Shown piece by piece: positions 45,473 through 56,200 of a DNA stretch of 64,000 nt. The stretch spans positions 2,300,001 through 2,364,000 of the forward strand of contig JAXBDG010000005.1 of the NCBI GenBank assembly GCA_036320915.1, written 5' to 3'. Made by a program: the position numbers and the translations under genes. This stretch comes from Linnemannia elongata (lineage: Eukaryota > Mortierellomycota > Mortierellomycetes > Mortierellales > Mortierellaceae). Position 1 is the stretch's first letter. Every line of letters starts with the position of its first letter. The notes under the pieces were generated by a model. It was given only the letters and a program-made list of their open reading frames with translations, was not told the DNA's origin and made no database searches.

Positions 45473-48400
45473 ATGGAAACTATCAACGCCCTCAAACATC
45501 GCCATTTCAATAACGCCTTTGACAATGACGACCAAGACAACAACCACTCCCCCACCGTCTCTCTCTTCTCCCCCGAGACTCTAGTCGACGCCGCAATACG
45601 TTCCCCCTTTGGTAACGCATTCATGACCGACCACCGGACTTCAAATCCAAGCACAGGCCACCATCGCAAATCTACCAGCACCAACAGTCAGTACAGCCTT
45701 GGCACCGTCAAGAAGACCCACTCTGGATTCTCTGGCCTCAAGACCATCCTCTCTGCCTGGGCGGTCTTCCTTGGCTTCTTGGCCGTGATCGTGATGCTAA
45801 TGTTCCAGATTCACTATACGCTCCCTGCCCCTGTTTATGAAGGCCAAGATCCCGTGACGGGTAAGCTCCAGTTCTCGGAGGAGAATGTCCGAGTTGTTGT
45901 CCGCCATATGACTAGGGATATTGGCTACAGAGTCGTCGGTACAGAACAAGAGCTCGAGACAAAGAACTACCTCATCAAAGAACTCGCGGCTCTGAAAGAC
46001 CAGGCTAGACTTGAGTCCCTTCGAGGTGCACAGGATTTGCCCAACTTTGACATGTGGGTCCAAGTCGGAGATGGATCGCACCGCTTTGATTTCATGTCCA
46101 AAGGTTTGTCTTTCTATTACTACACTTTTCTGCCCCTTCCCCTTCATCCTTCAACATCCTTCGTCGTCATCCTGCGTTTATGATAAGAGTAATGGCCAAG
46201 TTACCACATAAGCTAAGCCTTTTTTTCATTCTCCTCTTGATGGTACTGTCTACAGTGGTGATGAAGATGTACACCAACATGACCAACATCATTGTCCGTC
46301 TGTCCTGTGGTCCCGAGTGCGACGAGAATGCCATCCTGCTGAATGCCCACTACGACACAACTCTTGGCAGCCCCGGAGCTGCTGACGACGCCCTCGGTTG
46401 CGGTGTTATGATGGAGATCCTTCGCATCATGTCCCTCCGACCTGCTCCCAAGAAGAATAGCATCATTTTCCGTAAGCGCGATCGTTTTGTTTTAATTTTA
46501 TTGTGCAATGTTTGATTTGTCTTATGCTCATACCTTGGCTTGGCTCATATTTTGCCAATATTTTAACCGTGCATATTGACTACGTGTACGATCGATAGTG
46601 TTCAACGGAGGAGAAGAGTCCCTGCAGGACGCGTCGCATTACTTTATTACTCAGCATGAACTGAAGGACAAAGTCCGCGCTGTCGTCAATCTCGAGGCAT
46701 GCGGCACATCTGGCCCCGAGATCCTCTTCCAGGCTAACTCGCGGGAAATGATCGATGCCTACACAACTGTTCCTTACCCCCATGGAACCGTTCTCGCCAA
46801 CGATTTGTTTGCTACAGGACTCATCCTCTCCGACACCGACTTTCGACAGTTTTACGACTATGGCAATCTCACTGGACTGGACATGGCAGTTTACAAAAAC
46901 AGTTATCTGTATCACACCCACTTAGACTTGGACGAATTCTTGGAGAGCGGCCTACCCCAGCACATGGGTGAGAATGCTCTTGCCCTGGCGACATATCTGA
47001 CTGACGAAGCAAACCTAGTCGGCCTCGAGATGACGTCGAGCGTGGTTTTCTTTGATGTGTTTGGTCTCTTCTTTGTCGCCTACTCTTGGACAGCTGCAAT
47101 CCGGTCTCATGTGTTGATTGGCGGCGTTGCTCTTTTGACGATGGCGTCTCAAATCTCTCGTCCATCGGTTCGAGGCACGGTGTCGATTTTCCTCTCGTTC
47201 ATTGTCGCACTTCTTCTGCCCAACTTTTCGGTCGTCTTGCTCAAGGCACTGGGCACATCCATGCAGTGGTTCTCGCACGAGTGGCTGTCGGTCTTTCTCT
47301 TTGGACCTATGTCCCTGGCTGGAATGTTTACGGTCCAGTACCTGTTCCACAACAAGAAAGCTAGCAGTGGCGCCAACGAGCTGAGCACCTTCTCCAGTCT
47401 CCAGTTGTTCTTCGCCATCGCTCTTGGTGTGGTATCCTATGTCGGACTCGCGAGCAGTTACGTCTTTGCGCTCTTTGCCCTCAGTATCACCGTCGCCTTG
47501 ATCTTCAACCACAAGAAGGCTGCAATGGAACGCCGCGATGGACCAGAAGTGTTCAGCGTCGACTATGCGACCTACTTTATCGCAGCTCTCCTTCCCACGT
47601 CGTACTTTTCGTTCGTTTGCTTCAGTCTGTTGGACATGTTTATCCCCTTGACTGGTCGCATCGGTGTCGATGCTCCTGTCGATCACATCGTGGCCGTCCT
47701 GTCAGGCTTTGTCACGTTTGTCTTTTGCCCACCCCTACTGGCCTTTGCTCATCGGTTTGGTCGCAAGGTCCTCAAGCGAATCATTCTGGCCCTCCTTGCC
47801 TTCCATCTGGTCATTGTTCTCCTATCGTCAGCGATCATGTCTCCTTATGACGAGCTCCACCCCAAGCGCGTTTTTGTCCAGCATGTCCGCAACATGGTCT
47901 CTGGCGAGTCGGTCCTCTACCTGGCCCATGCCGACCCCGGTCCATTCTACGAGCCCTATGTGACCGAAGTCGAGACCATGTTCAACACTAAATCTACATT
48001 CCGAACTGCATCCGATAACCCTACCGACTGGAACGCCATTTACCCTTTCAACCAGTTCTTGGAGTCCTATGTCCTCGACACAACCCCCTATATCCGTGCC
48101 CAGACGACTAACAAGACTATCGCAGCGTCGACCGCACCCCTGACGGATCTGATCCGAGGCGCACCCAAGCTGACCGCCGAGAATGTCCACTACGATCCCA
48201 AGACAGGCCTGCGTCGTTTGACCATCTTATGTACCCACCCCGAGTATATCTGGACAGTCGCCAGTTTCGATACCCATCTCTCGTCCTGGTCTTTGGGCTC
48301 TTCGGATCCATTCCCGTACCCGACGCATTATGTGATTCGACATGTGGGCGGGTTTGTGAGCGATGGATGGAGGGTTGATCTGGAGTATTATGCAACGGGT

Positions 48401-48580
48401 CCTGACGACAAATTGAAGGTGGAGTTGACGGCTATGGAGACTGAAGGTTTTGGACGGGATACGGAGAGAGAGTTGGAAGGCAGCGGGGAGATTGGAGTGA
48501 TGAGACAGATTGTTAAGCGGCGGCCGCTCTGGACTACCTTGACCTACTTTTCTATCCTGACTGATAGTTTCGAGCTCTAG
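45473..48580 (+). CDS. Vacuolar membrane M28 metallopeptidase (PFF1 / ERMP1 family)
   Basis: Three exons (45473-46103, 46256-46471, 46599-48580) keep phase and give 942 residues. A soluble N-terminus is followed by one membrane helix (TILSAWAVFLGFLAVIVMLMFQI) and a lumenal M28 peptidase domain: zinc-ligand motif NAHYDTTLGSPGAADDALG, base and ligand region LFNGGEESLQDASHYF, then NLEACGTSGPEILFQ and SYLYHTHLDLDE. About eight further membrane helices and a C-terminal lumenal domain complete the fold of Pff1 of yeast vacuoles and animal ERMP1. All metal ligands expected from M28 appear present. The substrate is not known. Its 3' end converges on the monooxygenase gene with a 98-bp gap. Confidence 0.92.
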
Positions 48581-48678
48581 TTGTTCCCCCTTTTTTTTTA
48601 GAATACTTGATTTATTAAAGAGAAAAAAAAAGATACGCAAGAGAAACGATGATATGTCAAAAAACAACAACACTCGAT

Positions 48679-50779
48679 CTACGGCCCATGAGCAGCAGCT
48701 ACTGCTGCTGCATCCAACTCAGCCTGGTACCTCCACGACACCTTCTGAGGTAATGACGGCACCGACCCACGATCCTCAACCACCGGCAAAAAGCTCGCCT
48801 GCGGCCTATACACCACATGCTGCGTAAAAGTCCTCAACTGAATCCACCTTGGCAAGTAATTGAAAACCAGGTACCTCGTTACTTTTTCGGTCCAAGTCTG
48901 GCCGGACGAGATTTTGGCGTTGAGTTTAGAAGATGCGATACAGCGTTTTGCGTGTTCATAGCGTTGGGATTGGTAGGATTGGAAAGTTGTGGTTAGGGTT
49001 GAAAGGGAAAGGTCTTGGAGGTCGTAAATGCAGTTTGTGAGGATGAGGGCATCTTGCATGGCGTTGATAGCGCCCTGGCCTGAAGTTGGGAGCATCTAGA
49101 TTGGAGGTGTATGTGAGCAACATGTGTGGTGAGGAGTAAGGTTAGTTATTGTTAGGGGGGAGGCTTGAGTTAGGAATACTTTTGCTTATGGTTATGGGGG
49201 CAAGGTCGTTTTCTTCATCGTTTTACCTTGTGGCAAGCTAGGGCAAGAGTGAGAAGCAATTGAGAAGCAAGCGCAAAAAAAAAAAAAAAAAAAAAAAGTG
49301 AGAAAGAGAGGTCAGGTACCATTTCTTTCTTTTCGCGACAAAAAAAAACAAAAAACAAGGGGAACCAACTGGCTTGGCTGTTAGACATAGCTCTTTTCAA
49401 CTTACCGTCACCGATCAAGACGATTCGCCCATGAGACCACTGTTCAAACAATTTTTCCTCGAGCATAACCTTGGAAACAGCATCTGGAGGGGTAGCATCG
49501 ATAATGTCGCCCAACACTCCTGCCCCACCTCCCAATTTGATGGGGAATTCGTGGACTTCTTTGATCATGGACTCGGCAGCTTCGGGACCCCACTCTGTGT
49601 TGGAGAGTCGGAGCTGGTTGGCCTCAGATTCGGACTTGACCTGGGCCATGACGCTCCAGCAAATCCTGTTCTTTGGGATCGTGATTGTTGTCCACTGATT
49701 CAATAATTTAGTGAAAGAGAGTAACAAAGTTAATAGGAGATAGAATGAACAACTCAATGTCAGTTAGTGTTTGTTACACGGACATCAACAAAGGCTAGGA
49801 CAAAACTCCATGGGAAAAAAAGAAAATCAATTCCAACTAAAGATAAACTTACACTGTACCGTGTGCTGTTACCAATGACATGATACATATGAGCGACATC
49901 ATCTTTCAACTCAGGGTACCTGTCCGGATCCCTCGTCGTCGTCGTGCCCACCATACACACATACGGCACCGTTAAATCCTGCTTATCTGCTTTTGAGAGC
50001 AATCCATCCTGTTCCATTCTGGCATGCATTTCTCGACGGATGGTGCTGTATGCTCCATCGGCGCCCACCAGGATGTCGCCCTCGTAGGAGGTATCGTCGG
50101 AGCAGAGGATTTTGATACTTTGGGAAGAAGGTGTGTCGATGACGGAAACGATTTTTTTGCCCACGGTGATGTTTTGTGGAGGTATTTTGGACCGGATAAG
50201 GTGGTACATGTCTGGTCTTGCAAAGAAGATCGTCTTGTACCCGGACCTTAGTGAAAAGATAAAGGTTTGTAACAATGATTAGTCCTCGACATATAAGCGC
50301 GAAGGTGAAAGAGGGACATGAATAGATAGAGTACTAGGATGGGACATACAAGCTCTCGTAACCGGGGATGCCGAGGTCAGCCAGCAAGTCCATGTCTTCC
50401 GAGTAAATCCGCGAGTTTGCGCTCGGGATCGAAATACTCAAGACCTCCTCTAACATCCCGAGTTGCTCGAACAGGCATAAAACATTTCCCGAAAAGCTCA
50501 TCAGCGCGCCTACAGAAGGAATAAAATAGACAAGAAGCAAAAAAAACAACAACAACTGTTAGTTACAAGCGAACAAAAGGAGAGGGTGTTGCGAGAGGGA
50601 GTCATGTAGGGGACCAGTCCGAAAGAGAAGGAAATTGTACCGAGGGGTTTGACTTCGAGGGCTCGTTCATAGATATGGTAGGGGACACCGATCTTGTCGA
50701 GCAGGATGCCGAGCATGAGACCTCCTAGGCCGGCGCCGACGATGAGGACCTTAGGTCGTGGACGGGGGGGTAGTGTCAT
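48679..50779 (-). CDS. FAD-dependent monooxygenase with an 11-nt exon
   Basis: Six minus-strand exons (50641-50779, 50350-50509, 49853-50246, 49406-49694, 49227-49237, 48679-49095) keep phase and give 469 residues. The N-terminus has the FAD fingerprint VLIVGAGLGGLMLGILL; the middle has ILVGADGAYSTIRR; and the second FAD motif IGDACHKMLPTSGQGA is formed only if exon 5, of 11 nt (GCT TGC CAC AAG with the preceding G), is included. This is the layout of group A flavin monooxygenases (PHBH fold), which hydroxylate or epoxidise small molecules with NAD(P)H. The substrate is unknown; no biosynthetic cluster surrounds it. A 23-nt A run at 49275-49297 acts as a T-tract before the acceptor of exon 5. 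Confidence 0.9.
49227..49237 (-). other. 11-nt microexon of the monooxygenase
   Basis: The 11 bases are flanked by AG on the acceptor side (CTAG before it) and a GTAAAA donor. They supply three and two-thirds codons of the FAD-binding motif D-A-C-H-K-M. Leaving them out would shift the frame. Confidence 0.85.
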
Positions 50780-52301
50780 TTTTGGGGGTTGGTAGCGTGA
50801 GTAAGTGGGGTTTGCGTGGGGATGAATGGAATAGAGGGGAAAGGTGTTGGAGGGTAAGGGGATGAAAAAAAGAAAGAGGGAAAGTAAGAGAGGAAAAAGA
50901 AAATGAAAACGATTAAAAGAAAAATACATGATCGTGGTTGACCAGGACTAATTGGAACAGTTACGTTTCTCGAAGAAGGGGGGCGTCCATAACGCTAGCA
51001 CAAGAGATAAAACACACATCGAAGAAGTATCAGTGCCCTGTGAAAATACCGACATTGAAAGAAAAACTATTGAGAGCACTTTGTGTTCACGCCATGATAA
51101 ACCGTTGAGAGGAAAAGGTGTGCATAATGGCGCACAAACACTCTTGATTTATGTTTATACATGAACAAATGGCAATTGCAGCTTGTTTTGTGCGGGCAAA
51201 AACGCAAGAGCAGAGAAAAGTGGATAGAGAAAGAAAGGAAAACGAGCCGTACAGTTTTTCTTGGTACCAGTGATAGACATGCGTGTGGTTATAGATTATC
51301 GGTCCTTTGCCGAAAATGTGTTTATGGGATGGCGTGGATGGCTTTGCATTGTCTTCACTGATCAAACTGATGGATCACATCGATCACTGACTGAAACGAA
51401 GAAGGTAGTTACCGGTTGGTGGCGCGCTTTTATTCTCTCGCTCGTCAAGTATATTTTTTGTTCATCTTTCACCGCGTTTGCTCTTGAACGCTCTTCGTTT
51501 TTCTTTCTTGCCTTACTTTTCTGTCTGCGTTTGCCCTCCACATGAGAGCCCTCCATTTTCTCTGATACCATGCATGCGCTGCAATCATCTTGACTCTTTC
51601 CCTTTCCTTCCAGCCCACGTTCTTGGCATTATCTCCTCTTCTCTCCCCTTTCTTCTTCGTAGGCCGACCTATTCTACCGTTTCTCTCATTGTTCTCATTC
51701 TCCTTCCTCCTCCCTTCTCTCGTTCCATATTCGTCGTGCACACATCCCTCATTCTACTCACATAATACATTACTCTTTCTCTTTACTTCGTCCTATGAAT
51801 TATGGAGACAAGAATATGAAAAATAAGAAAGTGAGCGCCTTTTGTGTTGGAGAGAAAGTAAATGACAGAAGAAATAAGCCTTTCATATGGTCTCGCGGTT
51901 GGTAGGGAGACAGCTAAGCTTCGCGCAATGTTAAAGGGGCCATTTCCTTCAAAAAGGCACAAGGTCGAGATGAAGGAGAGGAAAAAGAAATAGACCTTCT
52001 TGCGTTTACACGACTGATCGACAGCAGGCCGCGTTCGATTGAGACTTGCGGTTGATTGCTTTGGCGTTGACCGGTATCGTAAGTTGGATTGCGCGGAGAT
52101 GATTGTCGGCTTGAAACTAGGAACGAGTTGCGAGCACTGGGCAAGCAGTGACCAATCTAGCCTCGCACTTTTCTTAGGTAGAGATGGTATATTGGCGAGC
52201 ATAATCTCCAATTCGCGACTCGCGTTGCCTTTCCTTGGCCACCATTTCTGAGTGCCAAAAAAGCAGTCTTATCATTCCGTCCACAACACACTGAACCTAA
52301 A
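50780..52301. other. Intergenic region before the transposon
   Basis: 1.5 kb containing the promoter of the monooxygenase gene, with C/T-rich DNA near 51600-51800. Open frames found here are low-complexity or short and none is supported. It ends with the left target duplication of the transposon. Confidence 0.4.
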
Positions 52302-52330
52302 TGATCGCGCGACGCTGTGATACCCAACCA

Positions 52331-52367
52331 CCTCTGGAGTGAGTGACGCAGTCACACTCTCCAGAGG
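52331..52367. repeat. Subterminal 37-nt near-palindrome in the left arm
   Basis: CCTCTGGAG and CTCCAGAGG pair across a partly self-complementary loop containing GTGAC/GTCAC. The same near-palindrome is mirrored in the right arm at 53037-53073. It could be a transposase binding hairpin. Confidence 0.7.
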
Positions 52368-52381
52368 GGCTGGGCGAAAAT

Positions 52382-52576
52382 AGGCAGTTTCGGAAATGGT
52401 TTTTGGTGGACTTTTACTGTCAACTATAGAAGACAATTCCCTTACATGGATAATCGTGATAATTTATCGTGACTGCTCCTGAAATGGACCTACTATGAAG
52501 AGCCTTCTATAACTGATCTGATCCTTCTATAAATTACACAGTGTGGGTCAATCAAAAATCTTTTCCGAAACTGCTG
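52382..52576. mobile_element. Nested 195-bp MITE
   Basis: The right arm shows the uninterrupted site, so the insertion is defined by comparison. It is flanked by AAT on both sides (52379-52381, 52577-52579), a 3-bp target duplication, although a 2-bp reading is possible. Ends are imperfect inverted repeats of about 27 bp, sharing GCAGTTTCGGAAA exactly and 22 of 27 positions by eye. The body is AT-rich and non-coding, with the direct repeat CCTTCTATAA at 52503 and 52523. A 3-bp duplication is used by PIF/Harbinger elements, but the family is uncertain. Confidence 0.8.
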
Positions 52577-53240
52577 AATCTCACCTTCACCCTTGAAGCA
52601 TCGTTAGTGTCAACATTTCCTAAAAAGGATAGAGGGTTTACATGGGCGTAGAAGTCTAAAATAAACAGTGGTTCTGCGCCTGTGTAAACCCTCTGTCCTC
52701 AGATGCTCAATTTCACATCGCGCAATTCTCTTTCATTCACTCTCTCCGTACCCGTCTCTTGTCTTATACCCATCCTGCGACGCTGTGGACCACGACTGCA
52801 CCATGACAGAGAGCGGACATCAGAGGTATAGCAGCCCATACCCACCCAAGCTCCATCGTCGGGTGTACCTTCATCAGTAGCAGGAACAGGAGCTGATTGT
52901 CATCTTTTTGTTGTTGTTTTTTGCGCAGAACCACTGTTTATTTTAGACTTCTACGCCCATGTAAACCCTCTATCCTTTTTAGGAAATGTTGACACTAACG
53001 ATGCTTCAAGGGTGAAGGTGAGATTTTCGCCCAGCCCCTCTGGAGAGTGTGACTGCGTCACTCACTCCAGAGGTGGTTGGGTATCACAGCGTCTGATCGC
53101 GCTCCTTGAAAATGGTGGCGTTTCTGTTTGTGGTTTGTTCGTCTTTTTCGTTTGCCCTTTTCTTTGTCTTTCTTTTGTTCACTTTCACTTACCGCTACTT
53201 CCTCTGCTTGCACAGTTCTCACCTACACGAACAAGCGACC

Positions 53241-56200
53241 ATGGCCACACACAACAACAACTACCTCCCCGGCCAGTCTCCCATTCCCCCCCATGCCCAC
53301 ACCTACGCAATGCAGAACACACAACATCAACACCCTCAGCTACACCCTCAGTTACACCCTCAGCATCAACTTCTACAACAGCAACAGCTGCAGCAGCATC
53401 AACTGCAGCAACAACACCTTTATGTACAACAACAGCAGCAGCAACACTACCAGCAACACTACCAGCAGCAATGCCAACCTCAGCCGATCGACGATACCCC
53501 TGCGGCCATCGGTCACTTGCCGACGAATGCAAAGGCTGGTGTACAGTATAGTGCCTTGTCGTCCATCACTTCAACAGAGTCAAGTACGTCCAAAGTTATG
53601 AGAGAGACGTGTAACGCCACCATTTTTCATCTTTAAATATTTGCATACTCATCACCATGCAACTTTCTTATGTCAAATAACTTTAGTTCTCCGCGACTTG
53701 CCCTCGTTGAGCATTGCTTTCTCTGACTTCCGACTACTACAACCAAAGGACGTAGCAGTCCAGAACATGCTAGCCCAGCAAGGTCTCACACAACATGCCT
53801 TCAACTTTCAGGCAGAGTACCTGAAAACTATCATCTCAAATGCAAACGTGGACGACATGTAAGTTCTTGGACGCTCTATTTGACGAACACAGCGCAGGCC
53901 CCCCCGTAACATTCAGTAATTAATACATAATAATGTGATTACTTTGATTCTAGTCGGTTCATGTCAGCAACGCAGATCACGTCGAGCAGTGTGCCTTTCA
54001 CTCCAAACGACGACCAGCCTTTGTCTGGCTTATCACAATCAGTCCTGGATCATTGCACAAAGTCGCGGCCATCAACAATCCAACCCGAGGGTGATTATCA
54101 ATTACCTGTACTTGACCCTTATGATGCACTCCTCAAACTCCGAAACAGCGCGGTTTCGTGTCAACAGAACACAGGACTTCGGCCGCAACAGCCATCAGTG
54201 GCATTGGAGGGCAAACAAGGAAACGTGGAAGCGAGAGAGATCAGCCCACCAACGATGACTTCACAAAAGAGAGGCGCTCAGGATACAACAGACGATGAGC
54301 TCGACACTCGAGCACGGCCTCCCAAAAAGCTAAAGTCGCGGCCTCCCCCTGCAGCGCCACCCATCAGGTTCGAGCCTACACATCCACCTGCTACTCCTTC
54401 CAACAACAGGGGCGTATTACTGGAAGTAGTGATACCTTCTTCGCAAGCTTTTTCAACAAACCCCACGCTCGCGACAGCCTCATCAAGGACATCTCCTTGT
54501 GCGCCAGTGGGTAAGTAACGGTGGACACGATCCACATACTATCCACAGTCCTACAGGAACTAGGAGTGCGGTGGATATTTACTAACTTAACTCACACTTC
54601 TTGTTGTTTCTTGTCATAGATCCAACACCAGAGTTTGAGGACACTGTGAGCGAGTTCTTGGAGTCAATTGAGAGTGCGGACGAAAATAACGACACCAGGA
54701 AGCACCTTTCGGGATCTCAGCTGAAGCATCTTGATCGGTCAGTACAGGATTTATCGAAGCAAGGACTACTGATTGAGGTACAGATCGACACCTTATCGAC
54801 GCTGTTGAAGTACCTCGAGTCAGCCATGAACGAATTCGAGGCCATTGATGTGATATCCCTGTTCTCGAAGGAGTTTGCGGCCGCTGGGCAGGATTGCATC
54901 AACGTGATTGATCGTTTGTTCGACAGGATTACATTATCTTTGGAGCATGTCGTGCTGAGCCTTTCAATCCTGAACGCAAGAGGACTCCAGCAACACTTGT
55001 TTCCAGAGGAGCTGCTGGTTGCTTCGCTGAGTGTGTTCAAGACACATGTGGAGAAATTTCTGGTGCCGGCGCTAGAGTTCTCAAAGGATGACAACGGACT
55101 GTCCAAGGGATCTGGAATCTTCAAGGTCATCTCTGGAAACACCGCACTAAGATCGAGGGTATTGGCCATCGTTGGTACGACTTGCGACATCTCCGAGAGA
55201 TTGCGTAGATCAGGCAATACAGAAGTGTCGGACGACATTATCGTAAAGTTGGTATACATCGGGCTGGCCCTGTTCTTTATTGACACATCATCGGAGTTGA
55301 TAGTGGGGCTGACAGAAGCAGAGTCTGTCAAACAGTCGGGATCGAGTTTACTCCGCATGGTGAGTGTTGAAAGCGTTTCACCACTGTATGCTCTCAATGC
55401 GTAAAGCTCATTGACTATGATCTCTAACAGTGAAGGACATTCGTCTCTTTGTAGGTCTTTGCCAAGCATTCGAAGCAGAGGACATGGATTCTGGAGGAAA
55501 TCTTGTCGTTGCTTATAAAGTTGCCACATGGGAAGAAAGTGATCAAAGGTTACAGACTTATTGACGGCTCAAAGATCCACACCTCCTCGGCCTTGCTCAT
55601 GCAGTTGGTCCAGACATGTTCGGAGAGTCCTCTCGTTGTCGAACCACCTGCAGACTTTTTACATCTTCATCCATCAACTCAGAAGATCGAATTTCGGAAG
55701 GTATGAGCTGCATAGTCGCGCGTGCATACATTGTTTTGAGTGTCATCAGAGGTCTAACCTGTTTCTATCATTTTCGCCGCCTAGCTGCTGGACGAAGTGA
55801 AGCGGATCATGGAAGGTGCCAAGACGAGCGTGGGATACATTTTCAACGTGTTACTATCCAGATCTATGAAGGGTACCAAGTCATCAGTGGAAGCCGATTA
55901 CAGAACCGTTCTTGATACTCTGGTGACAGATTCACTCACGGTCCTCGGACACCCTGAGTGGCCCAGTGCAGAGCTCTATCTCTTGATCTTCAGCACAGCC
56001 ATGGTAAGCATTGCACACTTCAACTGATCGCGTCGTATACCATGAAACCGTGGTTGTGCGCTGTACATTAATCTTAGTCTCCTTTGCAACATAGGCGCGA
56101 TATATCGATGATACAAAAGCGGACTCTGCTGCAAGGACGATGGCTGTCGATACATTGGGCTTGATTGCGGCCAGGATAAAGACACTCTCCAACCGGATCA

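Larger units (their letters stand above)
52302..53102. mobile_element. Non-autonomous Mutator-like element with 9-bp target duplication
   Basis: The element proper is 52311-53093 (783 bp). It is flanked by the direct repeat TGATCGCGC at 52302-52310 and 53094-53102, a 9-bp target duplication as made by Mutator-like transposases. Its ends are inverted repeats of 171 bp each: left 52311-52679 minus a 198-bp nested insertion with its duplication, right 52923-53093. By eye the two arms are identical at every position. The 243-bp core has no coding frame for a transposase, so the element depends on another copy. The core holds a second GACGCTGTG tip at 52779-52787 and a partial copy of the arm near 52681-52698. 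The perfect arms suggest a recent insertion. Confidence 0.88.

Noticed and set aside
47015..47686. Minus-strand frame inside the M28 peptidase gene
   Set aside because: Lacks any recognisable domain and lies opposite conserved membrane helices; a shadow frame.
53112..53240. Upstream in-frame ATG for SCC2
   Set aside because: It would add a hydrophobic signal-like leader to a nuclear protein; kept only as a possible alternative start.
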